NCBI RefSeq assembly: GCF_001684975.1
Contig: NZ_MAYH01000034.1
Location: 372,001-436,000, forward strand
Origin: Chryseobacterium artocarpi
Lineage (GTDB): Bacteria > Bacteroidota > Bacteroidia > Flavobacteriales > Weeksellaceae
DNA: 64,000 nt
Direction of reading: 5' to 3'
This document shows positions 8,462 through 17,819 of the stretch, one piece after another; positions within the stretch are counted from its first letter, which is position 1, and each line of letters begins with the position of its first letter. The notes beneath the pieces were generated by a model, which worked only from the letters and a program-made list of their open reading frames with translations, made no database searches and was not told where the DNA came from. Made by a program: the position numbers and the translations under genes.

Positions 8462-9556
8462 CTAATTTCCTGCGGGTTGTTGCTGTGTTACACAATGTAC
8501 CATTCCTCCGTTTTCGTAGAGGTTTCTTACATCGATTCCTATAACTTTTCTACCAGGATATTGTTCCTGAATAATTTTATTGGCAACTTCATCATTTGCA
8601 TCTCCGTAATTCGGGACCAGAACAACATTATTAGCAACATAATAATTCACATAAGAACCTTTTTCATCCAACTGTTTTCCATAAGCGGTCTTCACTTTAT
8701 TTTTAGTTGCCGGAAGATATACTTTCTTATATTCTTTACCTTTAACATTAGAGGCTGTATATAATGTATTGATGTCTTTATCAGAAAGTCCCAAGTCTAA
8801 AAGATCATCTTCTTTCATTGTGATCATGGTATTATGATTTACAAATTTCATAAAACCATCTATGTGCATATCGGTAACATCCAACCCGGTGACACCCTCC
8901 AGCCAGATCACTTTGGATACCCCATAATAGGTTTCGAACATTTCTTCTGCCTCTTGCTGGGTAATTCCTTTATTTCTCGTAGCTCCTTTTTTCTGGCTGA
9001 TCACAGAGCTTTTACATGCCATCAAGACTCCATTTCCATCCGTTTCTACAGATCCGCCTTCGTTCACCATCTCTTCATTCAAATCAATGACTTTTATTCC
9101 AAAATCTTCTCCTATACGCTGAGGAATTTCATCACAATTTTCAAAATCGAATTTTTCACCCCAACCATTGAATCCCCAATCTTCAATCAATACATTTCCT
9201 TTGTTGTCTTTAACGAAAATAGGTCCGTTATCTCTCACCCAGACATCATCTGTAGGATAAATTTTAAAATCTACATTCTTCAGGGACACTTTATTTTCCT
9301 CTAAAAGCTTGATAATTCTGCTTTTTTCATCTGCATTATATGCAATAATGTGAACTTTCTCACCAGACTGTAAAGCTTTCGTCATATCAATCCAGGTTTG
9401 TTCTACCCGCTGACGGTACGTTTTACCATGCTGATAATGATGTGGCCATTGCAGCCATGTTCCTTCATGACGTGAAGATTCTTCCGGAAAATGATAAGTC
9501 TGTGCCATAGCTCCTATAAAACTCAATACGAAAGTGAGTGTGAATAATTTGTTCAT
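8462..9556 (-). CDS. Secreted agmatine deiminase family protein
   Basis: 364 residues from the ATG at 9556, chosen over an upstream TTG because it gives a clean signal peptide (MNKLFTLTFVLSFIGAMAQ). The mature part has the pentein-fold signature of the agmatine deiminase / Porphyromonas-type peptidylarginine deiminase family: EGTWLQWP near the start, VRDNGPIFV, NEGGSVETDG, and the C-terminal NGGMVHCVTQQQPAG with the catalytic Cys ten residues from the end. The family converts agmatine to N-carbamoylputrescine or deiminates peptidyl-arginine. The cytoplasmic enzymes lack a signal peptide, so the true substrate here may be extracytoplasmic agmatine or C-terminal arginine. The upstream gene ends four bases before this start, giving a two-gene operon. 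Confidence 0.85.
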   Translation of the reverse strand: MNKLFTLTFVLSFIGAMAQTYHFPEESSRHEGTWLQWPHHYQHGKTYRQRVEQTWIDMTKALQSGEKVHIIAYNADEKSRIIKLLEENKVSLKNVDFKIYPTDDVWVRDNGPIFVKDNKGNVLIEDWGFNGWGEKFDFENCDEIPQRIGEDFGIKVIDLNEEMVNEGGSVETDGNGVLMACKSSVISQKKGATRNKGITQQEAEEMFETYYGVSKVIWLEGVTGLDVTDMHIDGFMKFVNHNTMITMKEDDLLDLGLSDKDINTLYTASNVKGKEYKKVYLPATKNKVKTAYGKQLDEKGSYVNYYVANNVVLVPNYGDANDEVANKIIQEQYPGRKVIGIDVRNLYENGGMVHCVTQQQPAGN

Positions 9557-9560
9557 ATAA

Positions 9561-10175
9561 TTAAAATTTTTTCCCAATAAATACTCCGAAATTAATATCT
9601 GTTTCAAAACTGCTTCCTGTCTGAGAAATATTACTTCCTATTCCCCATTGCAGTTTCTTTTTATTTTCCAGTCCCAAACGGATTACCTGACTGCTCAGCT
9701 GATGTTCTTTAAAACCAAAATCAGACTCAACGATCAGCATACTATATAAATTTAGACGATCATTGATTCTTGGTGTATATTCCAATAGAGTATATAATCC
9801 CAGTCCAAATTCTTTTGCATCCGTGGAATAAGTAAAAACAGGAAAAACACTAATTCCAAAAACATCATTTTCTTTTCCGTAAGCCAATCCTACAGATGGT
9901 ATTATGTCTTCTTTTGAGATATGAACTCCTGCAGATATTCCCCAGTTTTTCCCTAGTCCATAATTAATATTCTGATACACTTCAGGGGTTACTTTTTTTG
10001 AATCATAATCGTAGCCAATAGTTCCTGAAGCAAAATAATTCCATCTGGAATTAAAATCTTTATTATAAATTCCCAGTATCTCTGCCTCTTTATTTCCTGT
10101 ATATGCCTGCACCGAAATCTGTGCTTGACCATAAAAAGGAAGTAGTAAGATCAGGAATAATATATTTTTTTTCAT
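9561..10175 (-). CDS. Putative small outer-membrane beta-barrel protein
   Basis: 204 residues with signal peptide MKKNILFLILLLPFYGQAQ. The mature protein is built of alternating amphipathic strands rich in Tyr, Phe and Gly (RWNYFASGTIGYDYDS, NWGISAGVHISKED, FGLGLYTLLEYTP, LQWGIGSNISQTG) and ends in GVFIGKKF with a terminal Phe, as expected for an outer-membrane barrel. I do not recognise the family. It overlaps functionally with the secreted deiminase gene four bases downstream and could form a channel or anchor for it. That link is inferred from gene order only. Confidence 0.6.
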   Translation of the reverse strand: MKKNILFLILLLPFYGQAQISVQAYTGNKEAEILGIYNKDFNSRWNYFASGTIGYDYDSKKVTPEVYQNINYGLGKNWGISAGVHISKEDIIPSVGLAYGKENDVFGISVFPVFTYSTDAKEFGLGLYTLLEYTPRINDRLNLYSMLIVESDFGFKEHQLSSQVIRLGLENKKKLQWGIGSNISQTGSSFETDINFGVFIGKKF

Positions 10176-10248
10176 TGTTTGTCTTCTTACGTTTTACTGA
10201 TGCAAAATTAGAAGCTCAAAAAGTGAATTTTTGTCCTAAAAGGACATT

Positions 10249-11037
10249 CTAAGAATAAATTGGAAAATAAATATGAGTAAGTTCTGATTCCACGTATTCT
10301 TCAATTACGTCAGAATTGTCAAGCAAAAGCTGCGGTTCGGCAAGCCAAAAGTGATAAAATGAACGGTACGTTTCTAAAATTTGTTCATAGGGTCCGTGAT
10401 GCGTAAAACGAACATATTTTTTACCGAAAATTTCACTTTTTATAATTCCTTCAACTGTTTCATCAGATGTTACAGCAGCACCATATCTACAGTGTGAATG
10501 GTTGGTTATCAAAGGTTGATCACGGATAATTCCATAAGCGGTATCAAATATTTCAGCTTCCGGCTCTATTTCTTTCCACAATGCATCTATTTCAGGATTA
10601 TTGTAGTCTTTTGCTTTAATAAATTTACAGTAAACTGATATTGCATCTTTGTATTTGATCTCAACCTTTAAATCAATTTTGTGATTTTCTATGAAATTTT
10701 TAAAAATATCCTGCTTCTGTTTTCTGGCTTCTGCAGGAGAAATAAAATATTGTTGTTTAAATGCTTTTGAAAATGACTGTATATTGAAATACCCTACCTG
10801 CCATGCAATCTCAGAAATACTATCTTCTGTATAGATAAGTTTTTTATAGGCATTCTCAAGACGCAACCGTTTTTGAAACCCGGAAATTGTTTCATTAAAA
10901 ATTTTGAAAAAAATACGCTGGAAGTTACGATAAGAATAATGAGACATTGACTCTATTTCATAAGCAGACACTTCCCTATCAAAATTTGCTTCAATATGGT
11001 CAACAATTTTCTGTATCTCATTAAAATGAGTCTGCAT
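10249..11037 (-). CDS. AraC family regulator with GyrI-like effector domain
   Basis: 262 residues. Residues about 8-105 form two helix-turn-helix units of the AraC/XylS type, with the characteristic SISEIAWQVGYFNIQSFSKAFKQQYFISPAEAR. Residues about 120-262 look like a GyrI-like / effector-binding domain (SVYCKFIKAKDYNNPEI, YVRFTHHGPYEQI, ELTHIYFPIY). This order (HTH first, ligand domain last) is that of the Rob/SoxS-like class with a C-terminal sensor, often for multidrug or organic ligands. No target is evident. It has about 210 bases between it and the next minus-strand gene on one side and 70 on the other, so probably its own promoter. Confidence 0.85.
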   Translation of the reverse strand: MQTHFNEIQKIVDHIEANFDREVSAYEIESMSHYSYRNFQRIFFKIFNETISGFQKRLRLENAYKKLIYTEDSISEIAWQVGYFNIQSFSKAFKQQYFISPAEARKQKQDIFKNFIENHKIDLKVEIKYKDAISVYCKFIKAKDYNNPEIDALWKEIEPEAEIFDTAYGIIRDQPLITNHSHCRYGAAVTSDETVEGIIKSEIFGKKYVRFTHHGPYEQILETYRSFYHFWLAEPQLLLDNSDVIEEYVESELTHIYFPIYS

Positions 11038-11171
11038 AGCTCAATTTTTTTTCCTTATATCACCACTAGTTTATTTTCATGAAAATATCAAGCTGGAATA
11101 TTTTAAATAGACATCCTTGCCTTCATTTTAAATTCAATACTAAATTAAGAAAAATAAGCTGACTAATCATT

Positions 11172-12134
11172 TTACTTCATCTCTGTATGATATCCCGAAT
11201 CCCTTAAAAATTTTTCTGTTTGAGAAGTATTATTGAAATCCAGTTTCATTATTTGATCTATTGCTACTTTCTTATCTTTCGCGTTTTCATAGAATCTTTT
11301 TGTAATAATATATCCTATAAAATATCCCAAGTCTGCAGGTCTGTCTTTGATCGTTGATGTATTGGATAGCCAATTTCGAAAATCAAATCCATCTTTCTCT
11401 TTTGTAAAGTTTTGCCATATAATATCCTGATGAGCCATTCCGTAATCAATATAAGGTGCTTCCACTTTTTTTCCTGTCAACAATTCAGCTATAAAATCAG
11501 CAGATCCTTCTTTCAGGCAAAGCCCCAATAAATTGGTTTGTTCATTCCCTTTTAAATTTTGTTGAGTGTGAACCAGTTCATGAGCAGTAAGAAAAATAAT
11601 TCCTGAATTGATCTTCATTCGGTCCTGATAGTTTTTAGACAATTCGGAATAATCCACCGTAGCATCAGAAGCTGCAAGTTCAGAGCCTATAATTAGATTT
11701 CCATTAATAACAGTTCCTCCACCTTTGAGGTTTCCTATGGTAAAGTAGATCTTCGGAGGAGAAAAATCTATATATAATTGACTGAACCGCTGATAAAGAG
11801 TATTAATATTTTTAAAATCCTTTCCAATTTTTTCAGTTTTACCTCTGATGGAATTCCAAAATTTAGGCTTAGATGTCAATGACTCTATCCATTGCTCTGA
11901 AGTAAAATTTCTTGAAGAAATAAAATCTTTTAAACCAGCTGTAGACTTATCAATATATAGTTTTTGAAATGTTGATATTTTTTATTCCGTATTTTCTATC
12001 TTCTGAACCTCATCATAGGCTTTCCAAAAATTTCTAATATCGGAAGTTTCAATATAAATATTAAAATCACGCTTCTGAGCAACTCCAGAAACGGGAAATA
12101 AACATATAAACAAAAAGAAAAACAAATGCTTCAT
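11172..12134 (-). pseudogene. Secreted HExxH metallopeptidase gene broken by an in-frame stop
   Basis: Read from the ATG at 12134 this is one 321-codon frame interrupted by a single TAA at 11984-11982 (codon 51). The start gives a clear signal peptide, MKHLFFFLFICLFPVSGVAQ. After the stop the same frame continues through KISTFQKLYIDKS to the natural end at 11172. Residues 185-189 are HELVH, followed by EGSADF about twenty residues later, a zinc-peptidase arrangement resembling the DUF2268 group. A CAA-to-TAA change would explain the stop. The part after the stop can start at a TTG (11879) but would lack the export signal. Either a recent pseudogene, a sequencing error, or a truncated cytoplasmic product. 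The frame is otherwise intact, so decay is recent. Confidence 0.7.
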
Positions 12135-12219
12135 CGATGACACTTTTAAAAATAAAATATGGTTTTTGTACTACTAAAAAGTTTCCAAAAACCATATCTT
12201 TTATCGTATTTAAAATCTA

Positions 12220-13638
12220 TTAATTGGGTTTGTATAATTTATACATGACAAACAAAAATCCTATCCAGATCGGGATCAGAATAACCTGAATTTCCATTCC
12301 TGTAATAGTCATCAATCCTAAAATAAGAACTAAAAAGGCAATACAGATGTAATTGGAAATAGGATAAAATATAGATGGAAACTTGGATTGAATCCCTTCT
12401 TTTATTATCGATTGCTTAAATTTCAAGTGAGTATAGCAGATCATCAGCCAGTTGATAATCAATGTAGATACCACAAGAGCCATCAGATACTGAAATGCTT
12501 TTTCCGGGACCAGTTTATTAATGATAATACAGATTCCTGCGAAGCATGAAGATATAATGATCGCATTGGTCGGAACTGAGTTTTTATTTAATTTTTTCAG
12601 GAATTTCGGTGCATTTCCTTGCTGAGCCAGTCCGAAAAGCATACGGCTGTTACTGTAAACACTACTGTTATATACAGATAAAGCAGCTGTAAGTACAATA
12701 AGATTAAGGACATTTGCAATCAAGGTATTGAACTGGATTACTTTACCAAAAAGACTGAATTCTAAACCATTCAGATTTTGGAAAACCATTACAAACGGGC
12801 TTGAACCTTCTGTAATTTCTCTCCAAGGGCTTAATGAGAATAAGATTACCAAAGCTCCTACATAGAAAATTAAAATTCTGTAGATCACCTGATTGGTTGC
12901 CTGTGGAATAGTTTTTTCAGGGTTTTTCGCTTCAGCAGCTGTAATCCCGATCAATTCCAGACCTCCAAAAGAGAACATGATCATCGCCATAGCAGCAAAT
13001 AATCCGGAATATCCTTCTGTCGTTCTATTGAATAATCCTTTCGGGAAAAGTCCACCGTCATTCCATAAATTGGTAATTGTCGCTTTTTCTCCTCCGGTAC
13101 CGCTTATTAAAAGATAAACTCCAAAAATAATCATCGCAATAATCGCGACAACTTTGATAATGGAAAACCAGAATTCTGTTTCTCCATACACTTTTACAGA
13201 AGCAAGATTCAGGGCATTAATGACCACGAAAAAGAATAAACTGGAAACCCAGAGTGGTATTTCGGGCCACCAGAAATGTATATAATGACCTATTGCTGTA
13301 AGCTCAGCCATACTTACGAGAATATAGAGGATCCAATAGTTCCATCCGGAAGCAAATCCTGGAAAATTTCCCCAATATTTGTATGCAAAGTAGCTAAAAC
13401 TTCCCGATACGGGTTCCTGAACAACCATTTCACCAAGCTGGCGCATGATAAAAAATGCGATAATACCTGCTAAAGCATACCCTAAGATCACAGATGGTCC
13501 TGCCAGTACGGCTGCGGGTCCAATTCCCAGAAATAATCCTGTTCCTATAGCACCACCAAGGGCAATTAATTGTATATGTCGATTTGTTAATCCTCTAACT
13601 AAAGTCTCGTTTTGTCCTGTTTTATTTTCGTTGTCCAT
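12220..13638 (-). CDS. APC family amino-acid permease
   Basis: 472 residues from the ATG at 13638 (MDNENKTGQNETLVRGL); an upstream start would only add an unusual N-terminal stretch. The sequence NRHIQLIALGGAIGTGLFLG at the first membrane helix is the hallmark of the AAT subfamily (AroP, PheP, CycA, ProY types), with about twelve membrane helices. EAKNPEKTIPQATN in the central loop is also typical. It would import amino acids with protons across the inner membrane. The specific substrate cannot be set from sequence; the CycA-like D-Ala/D-Ser/Gly group and the aromatic or Pro carriers all look similar here. It appears monocistronic. Confidence 0.85.
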   Translation of the reverse strand: MDNENKTGQNETLVRGLTNRHIQLIALGGAIGTGLFLGIGPAAVLAGPSVILGYALAGIIAFFIMRQLGEMVVQEPVSGSFSYFAYKYWGNFPGFASGWNYWILYILVSMAELTAIGHYIHFWWPEIPLWVSSLFFFVVINALNLASVKVYGETEFWFSIIKVVAIIAMIIFGVYLLISGTGGEKATITNLWNDGGLFPKGLFNRTTEGYSGLFAAMAMIMFSFGGLELIGITAAEAKNPEKTIPQATNQVIYRILIFYVGALVILFSLSPWREITEGSSPFVMVFQNLNGLEFSLFGKVIQFNTLIANVLNLIVLTAALSVYNSSVYSNSRMLFGLAQQGNAPKFLKKLNKNSVPTNAIIISSCFAGICIIINKLVPEKAFQYLMALVVSTLIINWLMICYTHLKFKQSIIKEGIQSKFPSIFYPISNYICIAFLVLILGLMTITGMEIQVILIPIWIGFLFVMYKLYKPN

Positions 13639-13789
13639 TGAATCAATTATTCGGTCGCTAAATATATAAAAACTTTTCACAGAAATTCATATTCCATGGG
13701 GTAAATTGATAAATCATCATCATTAAAAACAGTAAAAAATACAGATTGTTCCCCATCTTTCAATAGGGGTAATAAGAAAATAAATAATA

Positions 13790-13821
13790 AACCAGTCTTC
13801 ACGCAACGGTCAAGACTGGTT
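13790..13821 (-). terminator. Terminator of the XRE regulator gene
   Basis: AACCAGTCTT / AAGACTGGTT stem with a 12-base loop, AT-rich on both sides, directly after the minus-strand gene ending at 13851. Confidence 0.75.
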
Positions 13822-13850
13822 TTGTATTTTTATATAAGATATGAATGAAT

Positions 13851-14153
13851 CTATCTTTTCAAATGCCCCTCCGGAATGGGAATATTATTCTTTTTCATAT
13901 ACTCCAAAAGTTCCTGGTATTTATCTTCATACCCATCATCGGTTCCACATTTATGAGAAATACTACAGATATCGGAAGGTTTGATGTCTAAAATATCTGA
14001 AATCTTAGTCAGGATCTCAAGGTTAATTTTCACTTTGGAGTTTTCAATATCGGAATATGCTTTTTGGGAAATCCCCATTTCAAAAGCCATGTATTCCTGA
14101 GTAAGGTCTCTACTCCTTCTTATTTTCCTGATATTTTGTCCACATATTTTCAT
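13851..14153 (-). CDS. XRE family helix-turn-helix regulator
   Basis: 100 residues. Residues 5-62 form a classic Cro/CI-type HTH: NIRKIRRSRDLTQEYMAFEMGISQKAYSDIENSKVKINLEILTKISDILDI-type order, with the recognition helix at GISQKAYSDIE. The C-terminal 35 residues (KYQELLEYMKKNNIPIPE) look helical and may mediate dimerisation. It is divergent from the cbb3 oxidase genes. A TAACTTTG -7-like element on the minus strand (14217-14210) and a TACCTTTG element on the plus strand (14223-14230) lie within 20 bases of each other, so it could influence both its own and the ccoNO promoter. That control is an inference. Confidence 0.8.
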   Translation of the reverse strand: MKICGQNIRKIRRSRDLTQEYMAFEMGISQKAYSDIENSKVKINLEILTKISDILDIKPSDICSISHKCGTDDGYEDKYQELLEYMKKNNIPIPEGHLKR

Positions 14154-14222
14154 TGTTTTTGTTTTAGTAGTTTTCGGTATATTTTAGAAGATTATCTATT
14201 AGCCTCCAACAAAGTTAATAAA

Positions 14223-14230
14223 TACCTTTG
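14223..14230 (+). promoter_or_regulatory. Candidate -7 element of the ccoNO promoter, overlapping the divergent xre promoter
   Basis: TACCTTTG matches TAnnTTTG. Its neighbour on the opposite strand is TAACTTTG (14217-14210). Neither has a clear TTG at the preferred distance, so the call is tentative. If both are used, RNA polymerase at one would block the other. Confidence 0.4.
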
Positions 14231-14336
14231 GCAAAACATTATACACGTTACATGATATTTACTTTTAACATAGAAAACGGCGAAAAATAAACCATTTTCA
14301 GAGCAAATATCACTTCGGTAAACACTATTGGAATTT

Positions 14337-16616
14337 ATGGAGACGCAAAAATTTAACTATGACAATAATATTGTCAGGGCATTCCTCTATGCAACTATCG
14401 TATTCGGACTCGTCGGATTTCTGCTGGGGCTTACTGCCGCATTGATGCTTTTTTATCCTGAATTACCTGAATTTTTATTCGGTACGGATGATACAACGAT
14501 TAAAAGTTTAGCTTCGGGAAATATTCAGGGACTTATCAATACACAAGGAGCGATGGGATTCGGAAGGATCAGAATGCTTCATACGAGTGCTGTAATTTTT
14601 GCTTTCGTTTGTAATTCCTTCTTCTGCGGTGCTTATTACAGTATGCAGAGATTGCTGAAAACAAGAATGTATAGTGATACGCTTTCATGGATTCACTTCT
14701 GGTCTTGGCAGTTTATGATTATTACCGTAGTCATCACATTTCTAATGGGAATCAATACTTCTAAAGAATATGCTGAACATGAATGGCCAATTGATATATT
14801 GATTACTTTCTCATGGGTAGTATTCGGAATTAACATGTTCGGAACTATTGCTAAAAGAAGGGTAAGACATTTATATGTAGCTATCTGGTTCTATCTTGCC
14901 ACATGGATTGCCGTAGCAATGCTTCACATTTTTAATAACCTTGAAGTTCCTTTATCTTTCACAAGCTGGAAATCTTATTCTGTATATGCAGGTGTAAAAG
15001 ATGCATTAGTACAATGGTGGTATGGTCACAATGCGGTTGCATTCGTATTAACCACCCCTGTATTAGGTCTGATGTATTACTTTATGCCTAAAGCAGCCCA
15101 ACGACCAGTATTCTCATACAAATTATCTATTATTCACTTCTGGTCATTAATCTTCGTTTATCTTTGGGCAGGACCTCACCACCTGCAATATACAGCATTA
15201 CCGGCTTGGGCACAGGCTGTAGGAACAGGTTTCTCTATCATGCTGATTGCACCATCATGGGGTGGTATGTTGAATGGTCTTCTTACCTTAAGAGGAGCAT
15301 GGGATAAAGTAAGAGAAAACCCTATTCTTAAATTCTTCGTGGTAGCTGTTACTTGTTATGGTATGGCAACTTTTGAAGGACCTTTATTAGCAACAAAATC
15401 ATTAAATAAAATCGGGCACTATACAGACTGGGTTATTGGACACGTACACTTAGGAGCTCTTGGATGGAATGGTTTCATGGCATTCGGAGTAGTATATTAT
15501 CTGGTTCCGATCATGTGGAGAACAAAGCTTTGGTCTGTAAAGTTAGCCAACTGGCACTTCTGGTTAGGAACATTAGGAATCATTTTCTATGCAGTACCAA
15601 TGTATATTTCAGGATTCACACAGGGGTTGATGTGGAAGCAGTTCAATCCGGACGGTACCTTATTATGGAAAAACTGGTTAGATACTGTTACAGCGATCAT
15701 TCCATACTTTAAAATGAGATTCTTAGGAGGTGTTCTTTATCTTTCAGGAGCTATTTTGATGGTGGTCAATGTGATCAAGACTATTAAGGTGGGTTCATTC
15801 CAGAAAGAAGTACCTGCAGAAGCTCCGGCATTAGCCAATATCGGAGGGACAAGAAAAGAAGGCGAAGGTGTACACCTTTGGTTAGAAAGAACCCCTACTC
15901 TGCTTGCTGTATTAGCTTTTATTACGATAGCAATCGGAGGACTGGTGGAAATCATACCGACATTATCACTGAAACAGAGTGTTCCTACCATTACCGCAGT
16001 GAAGCCTTATACACCATTAGAGCTTGAGGGAAGAGACCTGTATGTCAGAGAAGGATGTAATTCTTGCCACTCTCAGATGATCCGACCTTTCCGTGATGAA
16101 GTATTAAGATTTGAAGGAAAGAACGGACAATACTCTAAAGCAGGAGAATTCGTCTATGACAGACCATTCTTATGGGGATCTAAGAGAACAGGACCGGATC
16201 TTCACAGAGAAGGAGGCAGAAACCCGGATTCATGGCACTTTAAGCACATGTACAACCCAAGAATTACTTCTGCTGGTTCTATTATGCCACGTTTCCCATG
16301 GTTAATTACCAATAAACTGGATCGTTCACAGATGGTGGACAAAATAAAATTAATGAAGAATTCATTTGCAGTTCCGTATACAAAAGCACAGATTGATTCA
16401 GCCGATCAATGGGCAGACAACCAGTCCAAAGCTATTGTAAAAAGAATTTACTCCGAAGCTACCGATGTAAGAGATCAGATGGCTAAAGAAAAAATAGCAA
16501 AAGGAGCAGCTTATATTCCGCTTGAACAAAGAGAAATTGTGGCAATGATCGCTTACCTGCAAAGATTAGGTACAGATATCAAGACAACACAAATCCAAAC
16601 AGCAAGTGCAGAGTAA
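14337..16616 (+). CDS. ccoN: Fused cbb3-type cytochrome c oxidase subunits I and II (CcoN-CcoO)
   Basis: 759 residues from the ATG at 14337 (METQKFNYDN); an in-frame TTG nine bases earlier is less likely. The first ~480 residues are the CcoN heme-copper subunit with about twelve or more membrane helices, including MLHTS (heme ligand, His82), WWYGHNAVAF and GPHHLQY (CuB ligands). A linker leads to a CcoO-like part with one membrane anchor and the heme-c site CNSCH at residues 574-578, followed by MIRPFRDE. In Proteobacteria these are separate proteins; the fusion is usual in Bacteroidota. The enzyme reduces O2 to water at low oxygen and pumps protons in the inner membrane. ccoP follows after 19 bases. 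The assembly genes (ccoG, ccoI, ccoS, ccoH) are not next to it here. Confidence 0.95.
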   Translation: METQKFNYDNNIVRAFLYATIVFGLVGFLLGLTAALMLFYPELPEFLFGTDDTTIKSLASGNIQGLINTQGAMGFGRIRMLHTSAVIFAFVCNSFFCGAYYSMQRLLKTRMYSDTLSWIHFWSWQFMIITVVITFLMGINTSKEYAEHEWPIDILITFSWVVFGINMFGTIAKRRVRHLYVAIWFYLATWIAVAMLHIFNNLEVPLSFTSWKSYSVYAGVKDALVQWWYGHNAVAFVLTTPVLGLMYYFMPKAAQRPVFSYKLSIIHFWSLIFVYLWAGPHHLQYTALPAWAQAVGTGFSIMLIAPSWGGMLNGLLTLRGAWDKVRENPILKFFVVAVTCYGMATFEGPLLATKSLNKIGHYTDWVIGHVHLGALGWNGFMAFGVVYYLVPIMWRTKLWSVKLANWHFWLGTLGIIFYAVPMYISGFTQGLMWKQFNPDGTLLWKNWLDTVTAIIPYFKMRFLGGVLYLSGAILMVVNVIKTIKVGSFQKEVPAEAPALANIGGTRKEGEGVHLWLERTPTLLAVLAFITIAIGGLVEIIPTLSLKQSVPTITAVKPYTPLELEGRDLYVREGCNSCHSQMIRPFRDEVLRFEGKNGQYSKAGEFVYDRPFLWGSKRTGPDLHREGGRNPDSWHFKHMYNPRITSAGSIMPRFPWLITNKLDRSQMVDKIKLMKNSFAVPYTKAQIDSADQWADNQSKAIVKRIYSEATDVRDQMAKEKIAKGAAYIPLEQREIVAMIAYLQRLGTDIKTTQIQTASAE

Positions 16617-16635
16617 TCATTAAAAAATTAATGTA

Positions 16636-17523
16636 ATGAAAACGAGAACACCCATTTCAATATATATCGCAACAACGATAGGCTTAACGATCATGGCGTT
16701 TGAAATGTTCGCCAGTGATTCAGGATACTTTTCTTCTCCATTTTTCTGGGCGTTGATATTGATAGCCATTATCCTTCTGATGATCATGAATTCTATCGGA
16801 GACATGATTGAGAGTGAAAGCTTCAGCAGATTATCTGAAGAAGAGAAAAAACAATATCTGGAGGAGAAGAAAGTTCCTTACTATCAGAAATTATGGAACT
16901 CCGCCTTCAAAAAACAGTCGGCAACGGAAGAAAAAGATATTCTTATTGATCATGGTTTTGACGGAATCACGGAGCTTGACAACTCTCTTCCGAAATGGTG
17001 GATCGGTCTGTTCTGGTTCGGATGTATCTTCTGCGCAGTGTACTTGACGGCTTATGCCTTTACAGACTACGCTCACCCGGATGCAGAATACACCAAAGAA
17101 ACAAAGACAATGCTTGCCTCTATCGAAGAGTATGAAAAAACTGCACCCCAGATCAACCTCGAATCTGCAAAATATAGCGCAGACAATATCGCAGAAGGTC
17201 AGGAGCTTTTCAAAACCAACTGCGTAACCTGCCACGGAGATGCCGGAAAAGGAGGTATCGGTCCTAATCTTACCGATACACACTGGATCAACATCAAAGA
17301 AAAAAGCTTATTCAAAAATGTTTTCTGGATGCTTGAAAACGGTTCTCCAAATAACCCTACCATGAGACCTTTCATCAAAGACGGAACCATTACAGGAAGA
17401 GATGCTGAAAAAATTGCAGCGTACATTTACCATATCAACCAGGAAACCGCTCCTATTACACCTGCGCAGGGTGGTGCCGCTCCTCAGGGAGAAGAGGTGA
17501 AATGGGAAAACGGAAACAACTAG
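16636..17523 (+). CDS. ccoP: cbb3-type cytochrome c oxidase subunit III (CcoP), mono-heme
   Basis: 295 residues. The N-terminus carries two hydrophobic helices (roughly residues 8-25 and 33-52), a region that may represent a CcoQ-like part joined to CcoP; a further membrane helix WWIGLFWFGCIFCAVYLTAYAF follows, then one periplasmic cytochrome c domain with CVTCH at residues 196-200 and the methionine-bearing NPTMRPF. Canonical proteobacterial CcoP has two heme-c sites, so this is the single-heme form found in Bacteroidota. It passes electrons from soluble or membrane cytochromes to CcoO. It closes a two-gene operon with ccoNO, and a long stem terminator follows. Confidence 0.93.
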   Translation: MKTRTPISIYIATTIGLTIMAFEMFASDSGYFSSPFFWALILIAIILLMIMNSIGDMIESESFSRLSEEEKKQYLEEKKVPYYQKLWNSAFKKQSATEEKDILIDHGFDGITELDNSLPKWWIGLFWFGCIFCAVYLTAYAFTDYAHPDAEYTKETKTMLASIEEYEKTAPQINLESAKYSADNIAEGQELFKTNCVTCHGDAGKGGIGPNLTDTHWINIKEKSLFKNVFWMLENGSPNNPTMRPFIKDGTITGRDAEKIAAYIYHINQETAPITPAQGGAAPQGEEVKWENGNN

Positions 17524-17555
17524 AAGATTATTATCTGATTAATACAAACCATGCC

Positions 17556-17643
17556 AAGCCCCCTTTACAACTACATTAACATTTGAATTTTCATTTTTGC
17601 TAACTAACCTTTTCAACATTAAAAAATGATTTAAAGGGGGCTT
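17556..17643 (+). terminator. Long-stem terminator after ccoP
   Basis: AAGCCCCCTTTA (17556-17567) pairs perfectly with TAAAGGGGGCTT (17632-17643) around a 64-base AT-rich loop, followed by TTT. The C5/G5 block stands out in AT-rich surroundings. The rest of 17524-17819 holds the tamB promoter region and no gene. Confidence 0.6.
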
Positions 17644-17793
17644 TTTAAAAAACAAAATCCGCACCTTGGCTCGTCTTACTCAACTATTCACTTGACAACT
17701 ACACAACTAAAAATTCCATAATAAGGCAGCCAAGGCAGGATTTTTGCATTCGAAAATGGTACCACAACAAAGACCGAATAAAATAAGTATTAT

Positions 17794-17801
17794 TATCTTT
17801 G
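17794..17801 (+). promoter_or_regulatory. Candidate -7 element of the tamB operon
   Basis: TATCTTTG matches TAnnTTTG. Initiation about seven bases on would give a leader of roughly a dozen bases before the TTG at 17820. It also argues against a translation start at 17799, which would lie inside the element. Confidence 0.5.
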
Positions 17802-17819
17802 TTAGAAACCACATCGCTT

